Part shown: in pieces, positions 35,636 through 44,082 of the stretch | How the letters are laid out: each line of letters begins with the position of its first letter | Position numbering within the stretch: the first letter of the stretch is position 1 | NCBI RefSeq assembly: GCF_017356265.1 | Contig: NZ_JAFNAW010000022.1 | Coordinates: 1-53,332 of the forward strand | Source: Paracoccus fontiphilus | Lineage (GTDB): Bacteria; Pseudomonadota; Alphaproteobacteria; Rhodobacterales; Rhodobacteraceae | Reading direction: 5' to 3' | DNA length: 53,332 bases | Program-made: the position numbers and the translations under genes | Notes under the pieces: generated by a model | The model's database searches: none | Told to the model about the DNA's origin: nothing | What the model saw: the letters and a program-made list of their open reading frames with translations, nothing else

Positions 35636-36418
35636 TCACACCTGCCACGTGCTGTCGGGAATGTCGGTGACGAACATGTGCCCCGGCGCATGGGTGATCG
35701 CGAACGGCGGCTTCGAGGCCATCACGGCGGCCTGCGGCGTCACCCCGCAGGCCCAGAAGACCGGCACCTCGCCGTCCCGGATGTCCACGGGGTCGCCGAA
35801 ATCGGGACGCGAGAGATCCGCGATGCCCAAGGAGCGCGGTTCGCCGACATGGACCGGGGCGCCGTGGACCGCCGGGAAGCGGCCGGTGATCATCGCGGCC
35901 TCGGCCACGCGGTCCGCCGGGATAGGGCGCATCGACACGACCATGGGCCCGTGCAGCCGCCCCGCCGGACGGCAGGCGCGGTTGGTCAGATACATCGGCA
36001 CGTTGCAGCCCTGCGCGATATGGCGCACCTCGATCCTCGCCGCCTGCAAGGGCGTCTCGAAGGTGAAGGAGCAGCCGATCAGGAAGGTCACGAGGTCGGG
36101 ATGCTCGGCCCAGGCCCGGGTCGCGTCCGGGACCTCGTTCGCCAGCACCCCGTCGCGCCAGACGCGATACAGCGGGATGTCGGTGCGCAGATCCGCGCCG
36201 GGCGCAAGCGCGGACTCGAAGCTGCCGGGGTCGGTCACGTCGAGGACCGGGCAGGGCTTGGGATTGCGCTGCGCGAACAGCAGGAAGTCCCAGGCCCAAT
36301 CGCGGGGCAGCGAGATCATGTTGCATTGGGTGAAGCCCGGCGCCATCCCGGCGGTCGGGGCCACGGTCGTGCGGCACGCCAGCCGGGCCGCTGCGGCGCT
36401 TGCGGGATCGGGGCGCAT
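35636..36418 (-). CDS. DUF1445 protein (YcsI / D-glutamate cyclase-like)
   Basis: 260 aa from the ATG at 36418, whose first base is shared with the pxpA stop (TGATG); a GTG at 36421 would add one residue. The sequence has the DUF1445 pattern [36 protein letters not shown] and [14 protein letters not shown]. The family includes the YcsI protein of the Bacillus ycsFGI-kip cluster and the mitochondrial enzyme that cyclises D-glutamate to 5-oxo-D-proline; databases also label it putative hydro-lyase. In this cluster the link to 5-oxoproline chemistry is plausible but unproven. Confidence 0.82.
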   Translation of the reverse strand: MRPDPASAAAARLACRTTVAPTAGMAPGFTQCNMISLPRDWAWDFLLFAQRNPKPCPVLDVTDPGSFESALAPGADLRTDIPLYRVWRDGVLANEVPDATRAWAEHPDLVTFLIGCSFTFETPLQAARIEVRHIAQGCNVPMYLTNRACRPAGRLHGPMVVSMRPIPADRVAEAAMITGRFPAVHGAPVHVGEPRSLGIADLSRPDFGDPVDIRDGEVPVFWACGVTPQAAVMASKPPFAITHAPGHMFVTDIPDSTWQV

Positions 36419-37185
36419 CACGCGGCCCCCGCGAAGGGGGCGATGGTGACGCCGCCCGCGACCAGTTCCTCGCGGATGCGCCGCGCCATGCCGACCGCGC
36501 CCGCGCTGTCGCCATGCACGCAGATGCTGTCCGCCTGAAGGCGCAGGGTCGATCCGTCGATGGCCTGGATCACGCCTTCGGTCGCCAATCGAAACATCCG
36601 GGCGGCGACGGCATCGGCATCGTGCAGCACCGCGCCCTTCTCGCGGCGCGACACAAGCTGGCCCTCGGGCGTATAGGCGCGGTCGCCGAAGGCCTCGGCC
36701 ACGGTGGCAAGCCCGGCATCGGCGGCGCGCGACAGGATCTGCGTTCCCGCCAGACCCATCAGCACCAGCGAGGGGTCGATCTCCTTGATGGCGGCGATGA
36801 CCGCATCGGCCTGCCGCGCGTCATTGGCGATGGTGTTGTACAGCGCGCCGTGCGGTTTCACATAGGTGACCCGCGTCCCGGCGGCGCGCGCGATCCCCTG
36901 AAGCGCGCCGATCTGGTAGATCACGTCGGCGGTCAGTTCGGCGCTGGTGACATCCATCGGGCGGCGGCCGAAGCCCACCCGGTCGGGATAGGACACATGC
37001 GCCCCCACGGCCACGCCCCGCGCGGCAGCCCCGTCCACCGTGGCGCGGATGCCCAGCGGATCGCCCGCGTGAAAGCCGCAGGCGATGTTGGCGGAGCTGA
37101 CGATGTCCAGCATCGCCGCGTCGTCGCCCATGGTCCAGGCGCCGTAGCCCTCGCCCAGGTCGCTGTTCAGGTCGATGGTTCGCAT
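36418..37185 (-). CDS. pxpA: 5-oxoprolinase subunit PxpA (LamB/YcsF family)
   Basis: 255-aa protein of the LamB/YcsF family, starting [16 protein letters not shown]. Other family signatures are [33 protein letters not shown] and the [10 protein letters not shown] segment. With PxpB and PxpC it converts 5-oxoproline (pyroglutamate) to glutamate with ATP. It follows the Nramp-like ycsG homologue by ten bases and its stop overlaps the DUF1445 start. The glycoside-hydrolase/deacetylase-like fold is known for the family. Confidence 0.93.
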   Translation of the reverse strand: MRTIDLNSDLGEGYGAWTMGDDAAMLDIVSSANIACGFHAGDPLGIRATVDGAAARGVAVGAHVSYPDRVGFGRRPMDVTSAELTADVIYQIGALQGIARAAGTRVTYVKPHGALYNTIANDARQADAVIAAIKEIDPSLVLMGLAGTQILSRAADAGLATVAEAFGDRAYTPEGQLVSRREKGAVLHDADAVAARMFRLATEGVIQAIDGSTLRLQADSICVHGDSAGAVGMARRIREELVAGGVTIAPFAGAA

Positions 37186-37195
37186 GTGGTCCCCC

Positions 37196-38428
37196 TTACA
37201 GGCCCAGGAAGGCGAAGATTGGGCCGATGGAGCGATAGCCCATGTACCAGGTCAGCGCGCAGACGATGGCGCTGAGAACCAGCAGCGAGCGGTTGTAGCG
37301 GTGCCCGCCCATCAGGTCCGGCCGCGCAAAGCCGACATAGGTGAAGATCGTCAACCCGATGGGCAGGATCAAGCCGTTGAAGCCGCCCACGAAGACCAGC
37401 AGGGCTGCGGGCGCGGTGCCGATGGCCACGAAGACCGCCAGCGACACGCCGATGAAGACCACGGTGGCGATGTTGCGGCTGCGGTCGGTCATCGCCATGA
37501 AGGCCACCAGGAAGCTGACCGAGGTATAGGCTGCCCCGATGACCGAGGTGATGGCCGCGGCCCACAGCACCACGCCAAAGATCCGCAGCCCCCAGTCGCC
37601 GAGTGCTGCGGCAAAGGCCTGCGCCGCCGGGTTCGCGGCCTGGCTGGACAGATCCAGCGTCACGCCCGATGCGACCACGCCCAGGATCGCCAGGAACAGC
37701 ACGAAGCGCATCACGCCCGTCACCGCGATCCCGGTCAGTGACGCGCGGGTGACGGCGGCCAGGTTCTCCTCGCCCACCAGGCCCTTGTCCAGCAGACGGT
37801 GCGCGCCGGAATAGGTGATGTAGCCGCCGACCGTGCCGCCGACGATGGTGGTGATGGTCGGGAAGTCGATCACGTCCGGGAAGACGGTCTGGCGCAGCGC
37901 GTCGCCCACCGGCGGGTTCGAGGTGACGGCGACGATCACAGTCATCACGATCATCAGGATGCCCAGGCCGATCAGCGACCGGTCCAGAAGCAGGCCCGCG
38001 CGCTTGGACAGGAACACCCCGATCGCCAGCAGGGCCGAGATCGCGCCGCCGATCTTGGGGTCCAGGCCGAACATGGCGTTCATCCCCAGGCCCGCGCCCG
38101 CGATGTTGCCGACGTTGAAGGCCAGCCCGCCGATCATCACCAGAATCGCCAGCAGATAGCCCGCGCCGGGGATCGCCGCGTTCGCGGTTTCCGAGGCGTT
38201 CTTGCGGGTCAATGCGGTGATGCGCCAGATGTTCAGCTGCACCACGAAGTCGATCAGGATCGAGGCCAGGATCGCGAAGGCGAAGGCCGCGCCCAGCTTG
38301 GCGGTGAAGGTCGCGGTCTGGGTGATGAAGCCCGGCCCGATGGCCGAGGTCGCCATCAGGAAGATCGCCGCCAGGAAACCGCCCCGCAGGGTGGCATTCG
38401 CGGCCGACGGACTGGTGGATGCACTCAT
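37196..38428 (-). CDS. YcsG-like Nramp-superfamily transporter
   Basis: 410-aa membrane protein with about eleven hydrophobic segments. I chose the ATG at 38428 ([11 protein letters not shown]); the frame extends to 38497 into the regulatory region. TM1 reads [19 protein letters not shown] and TM6 reads [15 protein letters not shown], so the DPGN and MPH metal motifs of true Nramp proteins are missing. The same family member (YcsG) sits beside pxpA in Bacillus, which suggests uptake of 5-oxoproline, a precursor or a needed ion; none is demonstrated. First gene of the pxp-type unit, divergent from the GntR regulator across 265 bases. Confidence 0.82.
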   Translation of the reverse strand: MSASTSPSAANATLRGGFLAAIFLMATSAIGPGFITQTATFTAKLGAAFAFAILASILIDFVVQLNIWRITALTRKNASETANAAIPGAGYLLAILVMIGGLAFNVGNIAGAGLGMNAMFGLDPKIGGAISALLAIGVFLSKRAGLLLDRSLIGLGILMIVMTVIVAVTSNPPVGDALRQTVFPDVIDFPTITTIVGGTVGGYITYSGAHRLLDKGLVGEENLAAVTRASLTGIAVTGVMRFVLFLAILGVVASGVTLDLSSQAANPAAQAFAAALGDWGLRIFGVVLWAAAITSVIGAAYTSVSFLVAFMAMTDRSRNIATVVFIGVSLAVFVAIGTAPAALLVFVGGFNGLILPIGLTIFTYVGFARPDLMGGHRYNRSLLVLSAIVCALTWYMGYRSIGPIFAFLGL

Positions 38429-38499
38429 CCGATATGCTCCCGCTGCAAGGGTGATTGCTGTTTTCCGAATGGTTGGAAGGTGAAGAACAGGTGACATTC

Positions 38500-38542
38500 T
38501 GTCAACGATTATTTGACATATGTAATTTGATTGTTGAACAAT
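38500..38542. promoter_or_regulatory. Two inverted repeats in the ycsG/GntR divergent region
   Basis: TGTCAA-N7-TTGACA (38500-38518) and ATTGTT-G-AACAAT (38530-38542) are both perfect 6-bp inverted repeats, about 12 bases apart, in an AT-rich part of the divergent promoter. They are candidate operators of the adjacent GntR protein. The TTGACA arm could also double as a -35 element for the regulator, but no good -10 was found at the right distance. Confidence 0.45.
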
Positions 38543-38693
38543 GCGAACTGTTACGCGCGTCGTTCAGCCAGTATGAGCGGCATCACGGAAGCGATCTGCC
38601 TGACCAAAAGGCAGTTTGCGTCAACTCTCCCCTCCTGCCAGCTTGCCTCGGTCCGGAACCGCATCCATTCTCCGCCCGAAACAAGGACATGAC

Positions 38694-39341
38694 ATGGTTA
38701 TCGATCCGCCGGGCCTGGCCGAGGAAACGGCATCGCGTTTGCGCAGCGACATCATCGGGGGCCGGCTTCCGCCGGGCCATCGCCTGTCGGAAACCCGGCT
38801 GGCCGCCGATCTGGGCGTGTCGCGCAACACACTGCGCGAGGTGTTCCGCCTGCTCACGCGCGAGGGGTTGCTGAAGCACACGCCGAATCGGGGGGTCTTC
38901 GTGGCGGTGCCCTCGATGGCGACCATCGTGGACATCTACCGCGTCCGCCGCCTGATCGAGGTCCCGGCCCTGGCCCATGCCTGGCCCCGGCACGAGGCGG
39001 TGGCCCTTATGCGCGTGGCCGTCGAAAAGGCCCGTGCCGCGCGCGAGGCGCAGGACTGGCGCAGCGTCGGCAGCGCCAACATGGAGTTTCACGCAGCCAT
39101 CGTCGCCCTGACCGACAGCGTGCGGCTGCAGGTGTTCTTTGCCCAGATCATCGCGGAACTGCGTCTGGCCTTCGGGCTGCTGGACAGCCCCGAGCGGCTG
39201 CACGAGCCCTATATCGACCGCAACGCCGAGGTCCTGGATCTGCTGGCCTCGGGCGATCAGGCGGGTGCGGCGGCGATGATGACGCGCTACCTGGACGAAT
39301 CCGAACGGGTGGTGCTGGCGGCCTTTGCCCGGCTGGGCTAG
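38694..39341 (+). CDS. GntR/FadR-family transcriptional regulator
   Basis: 215-aa regulator from the ATG at 38694, behind an AAGGA ribosome site. The N-terminal winged HTH (about residues 5-72, with LSETRLAADLGVSRNTLREV) is followed by a short FCD domain (HAAIVALTDSVRLQVFF). Divergent from the ycsG-pxpA-DUF1445-pxpBC-carboxylase unit, so it probably controls that unit. Its TAG stop shares the four-base CTAG with the stop of the convergent PAS gene. Confidence 0.85.
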   Translation: MVIDPPGLAEETASRLRSDIIGGRLPPGHRLSETRLAADLGVSRNTLREVFRLLTREGLLKHTPNRGVFVAVPSMATIVDIYRVRRLIEVPALAHAWPRHEAVALMRVAVEKARAAREAQDWRSVGSANMEFHAAIVALTDSVRLQVFFAQIIAELRLAFGLLDSPERLHEPYIDRNAEVLDLLASGDQAGAAAMMTRYLDESERVVLAAFARLG

Positions 39342-40915
39342 CCGCTGGCCGTCGCCAGCAGGGGCTGACCCGCATCGGGGGCCGATGCCGCGGCGTCGGG
39401 CAGCCGGAAGCGGACCATCTGCCGCCCGGCCGCGAGCCGTGCCACGGACCAGCCGAGCAACTGGCCCCTGGGGCCGGCGATCAGGCCGCTGTCGCGCAGG
39501 CCCCCTTCGGTTCCCATCAGGCGGGCGCAAAGCGCGTCAAGGCCCGCGCCGGCTTCGGCATGGGACTGCCAGCAGGCCAGCGCCGCGGCCAGGCTGTCGG
39601 TCTGGACGGACCAAAGGTCGCGATACACCTGGTTTGTCATGGCCACCTGCCCGCCGGGCGCGAAGACCACGACAGCCTCTCCGATATTGTCCAGGATGCT
39701 GTTGCCCAGGGCCATCTCGGCGCGGAACTTGCGCGTCAGGCTCATCTCCGAGGTGATGTCCTCGAACAGGAAGGCCACGGCGCCGTCGGGGTGGGGGCGG
39801 CCGGTCACGCGATAGGTCTGGCCGCCAGGCAGGGACCATTCCTCGACATGGTGGCCGGTCGCGGCGGCGCTTTCCAGATTGCTCATCTGCTGGCGCCAGC
39901 TGCGGAAGTCCTTGGGCTCGGGCACCATCCGCAACTCGCGCAACTGATCCAGCAGGTCGAACAGCGTGGGCCGTGCCGTCAGGAAACCCGTGGGCAGGTT
40001 GGTCAGGTCGATCAGCGCCGGATTGAACAACTGCAACTGGCGCTGGCGGTCGAAGATCGCAAGGCCGATGGGCAGGTCGGCGAAGGTCTTGGTCAGGGTC
40101 TGCACGAATTCGCGCAACGACCGTTCGGCGCGCACCGCCGCATCGGCAGGCAGGGCGAACATCATCGTCTGGTCGCCCACCTGATGGCTGTGGCAGTCAT
40201 ACCAGGACACGGCGCCATTCTGGGTCAGCGACGCCCGTCGCGTCCGGGTGCCCGCACCCGGCACGGGCCGCGGCGATTCCAGAAGCCGCGGAAGCGGCCA
40301 GCCAATCGAATCATCCGATTGCGCCTCGGCCTTGCGCAGATAGGCGGCGTTGGCCCAGGTCACGCGTTCCTCGGCATCCTGGCGCCAGACCAGCATCGGC
40401 GTCTGGTCCAGGGACCGTCGCAGCAGGTCCAGCTCCTCCTCCATCGCCTGCTGGGACATGGAATCGACGACGATGCCCGCATATTCCGCCTGCGGGTCGG
40501 TGATGGCGATCCGCAAAAGCCCCGCGTCGATCTGCTCGACCTCCAGCCGCAGCACGGCGCTGCCCGAGCCGCCCTGGCCCAGCGATTCGAAGCGGCCCAG
40601 GCGGTCGATGCGGCCCAAGGCCTCGATCGCGTCGGGAAAGCGTGGCCCGATCCAGTGCAGAAGCCGCGTCCAGTCCCCTTCGGGCGCGGAAAAGCGGTCC
40701 AGCAGGGCGCGCGCGGGCGGCGTGGCGTCGACCAGGATCTGGTCGCGGAACAGCATCACCATCGGCTTCAGGCTGCTTTCCAACCCCTGCGGCAACCGCG
40801 GCCGGCCCCGACCCGGCCCCTTGTCCCACCAGCGCACCAGGACCGTCGCCAGCACGACCGAGGCGGTGCCGGTCAGTACCGCCAGCAGGATAAGCGCGAT
40901 TCCGTGCAGGGCCAT
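39338..40915 (-). CDS. Membrane-anchored multi-PAS protein, DivL-like, without kinase domain
   Basis: 525-aa protein with one N-terminal membrane segment (about residues 5-25) followed by PAS-type sensory folds. MLVWRQDAEERVTWANAAYL (about 176-195) and the ADLPIGLAIFDRQRQLQLFN region (about 285) are clear PAS cores, and GNSILDNIGEAVVVFAPGGQ begins another. No HisKA box, N, G1 or G2 ATPase motif follows; the chain simply ends. In Rhodobacter a PAS protein called DivL acts on the CtrA pathway. The match here is by architecture and gene location next to regB, not by alignment, so the name is tentative. It starts 62 bases after the regB stop with a GAAGGAG site and no obvious terminator between, so it may be co-transcribed with regB. 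Confidence 0.65.
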   Translation of the reverse strand: MALHGIALILLAVLTGTASVVLATVLVRWWDKGPGRGRPRLPQGLESSLKPMVMLFRDQILVDATPPARALLDRFSAPEGDWTRLLHWIGPRFPDAIEALGRIDRLGRFESLGQGGSGSAVLRLEVEQIDAGLLRIAITDPQAEYAGIVVDSMSQQAMEEELDLLRRSLDQTPMLVWRQDAEERVTWANAAYLRKAEAQSDDSIGWPLPRLLESPRPVPGAGTRTRRASLTQNGAVSWYDCHSHQVGDQTMMFALPADAAVRAERSLREFVQTLTKTFADLPIGLAIFDRQRQLQLFNPALIDLTNLPTGFLTARPTLFDLLDQLRELRMVPEPKDFRSWRQQMSNLESAAATGHHVEEWSLPGGQTYRVTGRPHPDGAVAFLFEDITSEMSLTRKFRAEMALGNSILDNIGEAVVVFAPGGQVAMTNQVYRDLWSVQTDSLAAALACWQSHAEAGAGLDALCARLMGTEGGLRDSGLIAGPRGQLLGWSVARLAAGRQMVRFRLPDAAASAPDAGQPLLATASG

Positions 40916-40977
40916 CCATCGCTCCTTCGCGTTTGGCGCAACCTTAGGAGGAGGGAGATTAAGGAACAGTTAAAACG

Positions 40978-42306
40978 TCACGTTCCTTGCGGGGGATTGT
41001 CGCCCAGTGGCGCGCGCGCATCGGCCGTGATCCGGTCCAGGGGCCATCTGACGGTCACGACCGCCCCCGGCCCGCCATTGGCGAAGTCCAGCCTGGCGCC
41101 GGAGCGTTCCAGCAGGGTCTTGGCGATGAACAGGCCCAGGCCCATGCCGTCATAGCCTTCGCGCTGCGCGCCCCCGCGCTTGCTGGTCAGGTAGGGATCG
41201 CCGATCCGCGACAGCAGCGCGGGCGAATAGCCGGGGCCGTCGTCGCGGATCGTCACGCAGAGCCAGCCGCTGGCGACCTGCGATTCGATCATCACGCGCG
41301 CCTTGGCAAAATCGACGGCGTTCTGGATCAGGTTGCGAAGCGCGTGGATGATGGCGGGGTCGCGGCGGATCTCGGGGCCGTCGGCGTGGATCTCGATGAC
41401 GGGGCCGCGCCCGGCATGGGGCTCGGCGGCGTCTTCCAGCACGGCGCGCAGGGGGGCGATGCGCAGGTGCAGGTCGTCCTTGCCCGCCCGCCCCATGGAG
41501 CGCAGGATCTGCGCGCAGCGCACCGCGGAATCGCGCAGTGCGATGGCATCGGCCTGCAGGTCGGGGCGGTCGCCCAGTTCATCGGCCAGTTCCGCCGCGA
41601 TCAGCTTGATGGTGGCCAGGGGGGTGCCCATCTCGTGCGCGGCCGCGGCCACCACCCCGCCCAGGTGCTGCAGGCGCTGCTCGCGCGCAAGCGCCATCTG
41701 CGTGGCGAACAGCGCGTTCGAGGTCGCCTGCAGTTCCACCGTGACGCGATGGGCGTAGCCCGCGAAGAACACGACGCCGATCAGCAGCGCCGTCCAGTGG
41801 CCAAGCGCCAGCGTCGGCACCAGCACCAGTTCGCGACCGTCCGCGTCATGCAGCGGCAGCGCCAGCAGCGACGCCGCCGAGACCAGGGTCATGGTCATCG
41901 CACCCAGGGCCACCGTCTCGCGCGCGTCAAGCGAGGTCGCGGCAACCGTCACCGGCGCCAGCACCAGAAGCGCGAAGGGGTTGGACAATCCCCCGGTCAA
42001 CGCCATCAACGCCGAGATCTGGACCACGTCGAAGGTCAGCTGCACGACCGCCCGCCTGGCCGAGGTCCGGCGCGGCGGGGACAACACCTGCCACAGGTTC
42101 ATCGCGACCGCCGCGGCGATCAGGACCAGCACGGGCAGAAGGGCGAAGCTGATCCCCATCATGCGCGCGACGATCACCGCCGCCAGCTGCCCCGCGATCG
42201 CGAACCAGCGCAGCAGCACCAGCGTGCGCATCCGGATCGGCTCGGCCTCGGCGGGGGCCTCGGGGCCGATCGGAAGACCGGCGGGGAAAAGGGAAGGATC
42301 GGCCAT
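40978..42306 (-). CDS. regB: Redox-sensing histidine kinase RegB/PrrB
   Basis: 442-aa membrane kinase that controls photosynthesis, respiration and carbon or nitrogen genes in response to redox state. About six membrane segments occupy residues 25-185, with the quinone-binding motif GGLSNPF at 105-111. The phosphorylated His224 is in AAAHEMGTPLATIKL. The redox-box Cys264 (SAVRCAQILRSMGRAGKDD) is conserved at the position equivalent to the reactive cysteine of Rhodobacter RegB. The ATPase part has NLIQNAVDFAKA, DDGPG and GMGLGLFIAK. I used the ATG at 42306; the frame upstream runs into senC. Divergent from senC-regA. Confidence 0.95.
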   Translation of the reverse strand: MADPSLFPAGLPIGPEAPAEAEPIRMRTLVLLRWFAIAGQLAAVIVARMMGISFALLPVLVLIAAAVAMNLWQVLSPPRRTSARRAVVQLTFDVVQISALMALTGGLSNPFALLVLAPVTVAATSLDARETVALGAMTMTLVSAASLLALPLHDADGRELVLVPTLALGHWTALLIGVVFFAGYAHRVTVELQATSNALFATQMALAREQRLQHLGGVVAAAAHEMGTPLATIKLIAAELADELGDRPDLQADAIALRDSAVRCAQILRSMGRAGKDDLHLRIAPLRAVLEDAAEPHAGRGPVIEIHADGPEIRRDPAIIHALRNLIQNAVDFAKARVMIESQVASGWLCVTIRDDGPGYSPALLSRIGDPYLTSKRGGAQREGYDGMGLGLFIAKTLLERSGARLDFANGGPGAVVTVRWPLDRITADARAPLGDNPPQGT

Positions 42307-42397
42307 GCGCGCCCCGCTGCGACGTTGCGGACCTTGATACGCGGGGCCGGATGGGCGATCAATGCGCCGCTTTCTGCCCGCGCGAAGGAGACGAGCC

Positions 42398-43024
42398 ATG
42401 GCCGACCGTAAAATCCTGCTGATCGGCTGCGTTGCCGCCGTTGCCCTGCTGGCGGCGGGGGGCATCTTCCTGGCCAGCCGGGGGGACGACCAGTTCGCCC
42501 AGTGCGGCGGCAGCGCGGTTGCGGGAGGCATGGACAGCTTCGGCACCGATTTCACGCTGACCCGGCAGGACGGGCAGCGCGTCACGGCCCAGCAGGTCTT
42601 CGACAAGCCCTCGCTTCTGTATTTCGGCTATACCTTCTGCCCCGATGTCTGCCCGATGGACAGCGCCCGCAACGCCGAGGCCGCCGCCCTGCTGGCCGAG
42701 CAGGGCAAGGACGTCCAGACCGTCTTCATCACCGTCGATCCCCGGCGCGACACGCCCGAGGTGGTCGCCGATTTCACCAGCCTGTTTCCCGGGGACATGA
42801 TCGGACTGACCGGGACCGAGGAGGAGATCGCCGCCGTGAACAAGGGCTGGCGCAACTACTACAAGGCCAACGACGAGGAGGATCAGGACTATTACCTCGT
42901 CGATCACATGACCAACACCTATCTGGTCCTGCCCGGCAACAGGACGGTCGATTTCTTCAACCGCGACACCGCGCCCGAGGTCATGGCAGAGCGCGTCGGC
43001 TGCTTCGTCGATGCCATGGGCTGA
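42398..43024 (+). CDS. senC: SCO1/SenC/PrrC copper-binding protein
   Basis: 208-aa membrane-anchored thioredoxin-fold protein that delivers copper to cytochrome c oxidase and influences RegB signalling. The start at 42398 is chosen because AAGGAG lies eight bases before it. One N-terminal membrane helix (about residues 6-26) is followed by the copper ligands Cys81 and Cys85 in CPDVCP and His170 in LVDHMTNTYLV. First gene of senC-regA, divergent from regB across 91 bases. Confidence 0.93.
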   Translation: MADRKILLIGCVAAVALLAAGGIFLASRGDDQFAQCGGSAVAGGMDSFGTDFTLTRQDGQRVTAQQVFDKPSLLYFGYTFCPDVCPMDSARNAEAAALLAEQGKDVQTVFITVDPRRDTPEVVADFTSLFPGDMIGLTGTEEEIAAVNKGWRNYYKANDEEDQDYYLVDHMTNTYLVLPGNRTVDFFNRDTAPEVMAERVGCFVDAMG

Positions 43025-43091
43025 GAAATGATTGCCCCTGTCCCGGGCCTGCGGCAATGTGTCCGTTCACGCAGGCTGGGATACGCGCGTC

Positions 43092-43652
43092 ATGGAAGAC
43101 GAAACACCACTCCGGATGGACCCGGGTTCCGACCCGTCGCTGCTTCTGGTGGACGACGATGAAATCTTCGTGACGCGGCTGGCCCGCGCGATGGAAAAGC
43201 GCGGCTTCGTTCCCCGCACCGCCCTGGGCGTGGCCGATGCGCTTGCCATGATCCACAGCGACCCTCCCCATTATGCCGTGGTCGACCTGCGGCTCGAGGA
43301 CGGGAACGGCCTGGACGTGGTCGAGGTCCTGCGGGACCTGCGCGAGGATGCCCGGATCATCGTCCTGACCGGCTATGGGGCCATCGCCACCGCCGTCGCC
43401 GCCGTGAAGATGGGCGCCACCGACTATCTGGCAAAACCCGCGGATGCGAATGACGTAACGTCTGCGTTACTTTCGGACGGGGAATCCCTTCCTCCGCCGC
43501 CGGCCAATCCGATGTCCGCGGACCGGGTCAGATGGGAGCATATTCAGCGCGTTTATGAGCAATGCGACCGAAATGTCAGTGAAACGGCGCGGCGTTTGCA
43601 TATGCATCGCCGCACGCTTCAGCGCATTCTCGCCAAGCGCGGGCCGCGCTGA
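43092..43652 (+). CDS. regA: Response regulator RegA/PrrA
   Basis: 186-aa global regulator phosphorylated by RegB. The receiver domain begins SLLLVDDDEIFVTRLARAM and the phosphoacceptor is Asp65 in AVVDLRLEDGNG, with the conserved Lys in YLAKPAD. After a proline-rich linker (SLPPPPANP) comes a Fis-type helix-turn-helix (RNVSETARRLHMHRRTLQRI). I chose the ATG at 43092; it is 67 bases after senC. Length fits the family (about 184 aa). The 3' third is noticeably richer in A and T than the rest of the gene. Confidence 0.95.
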   Translation: MEDETPLRMDPGSDPSLLLVDDDEIFVTRLARAMEKRGFVPRTALGVADALAMIHSDPPHYAVVDLRLEDGNGLDVVEVLRDLREDARIIVLTGYGAIATAVAAVKMGATDYLAKPADANDVTSALLSDGESLPPPPANPMSADRVRWEHIQRVYEQCDRNVSETARRLHMHRRTLQRILAKRGPR

Positions 43653-43728
43653 GTAAAATACTGCGTCTTGTAATTTCAATTCGATTATATAAAATCCCTT
43701 TTATCAAATCTCGACGGATGAAAGAAAA

Positions 43729-44040
43729 ATGAATCAAGACCTGGACAAGATGACGCTGAAGGAATTGCGTGATCTACGGGCAAAACTGGATCGGGCAATT
43801 AACTCCTATGAAGATCGCAAACGCCGCGAGGCGCTTGCCGCGATCGAGGAAGCCGCTCGAGAGCATGGTTTCAACCTGTCCGAACTGACGGGCGCCAAAC
43901 CCCGGCGCTCCGGAACGGTGGCGCCCAAATACGCCAATCCCCAGGACCCGACGATGACCTGGACGGGACGCGGCCGGAAGCCGCGCTGGGTCCAGGAAAG
44001 CCTTGAAGGCGGCAAGCAGTTGGACGACCTTCTCATCTGA
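43729..44040 (+). CDS. hvrA: H-NS-family nucleoid protein HvrA
   Basis: 103-aa H-NS-like DNA-binding protein. The N-terminal half is a predicted coiled coil (MTLKELRDLRAKLDRAINSY onward) for dimerisation, and the C-terminal half carries the H-NS core TWTGRGRKPRWVQ. In Rhodobacter hvrA follows regA and tunes light- and nitrogen-regulated genes; the order is the same here. The 76-base gap before it is AT-rich (TTATATAAAAT), possibly with its own promoter, and a strong terminator follows. Confidence 0.93.
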   Translation: MNQDLDKMTLKELRDLRAKLDRAINSYEDRKRREALAAIEEAAREHGFNLSELTGAKPRRSGTVAPKYANPQDPTMTWTGRGRKPRWVQESLEGGKQLDDLLI

Positions 44041-44054
44041 TGGCGTTTTTCGCG

Positions 44055-44082
44055 AAAGGCCACCCTGCCGGGTGGCCTTTTT
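44055..44082. terminator. Rho-independent terminator after hvrA
   Basis: AAAGGCCACCC (44055-44065) pairs perfectly with GGGTGGCCTTT (44070-44080) around TGCC, giving a run of five T on the plus strand and an A tract before the stem. It lies 15 bases after the hvrA stop and directly at the end of the convergent HD gene, so it may serve both. Confidence 0.9.

Noticed and set aside
42307..42397. RegA-binding site between regB and senC
   Set aside because: A GCCCCGC/GCGGGGC inverted repeat is present, but I could not match it convincingly to the degenerate RegA consensus.
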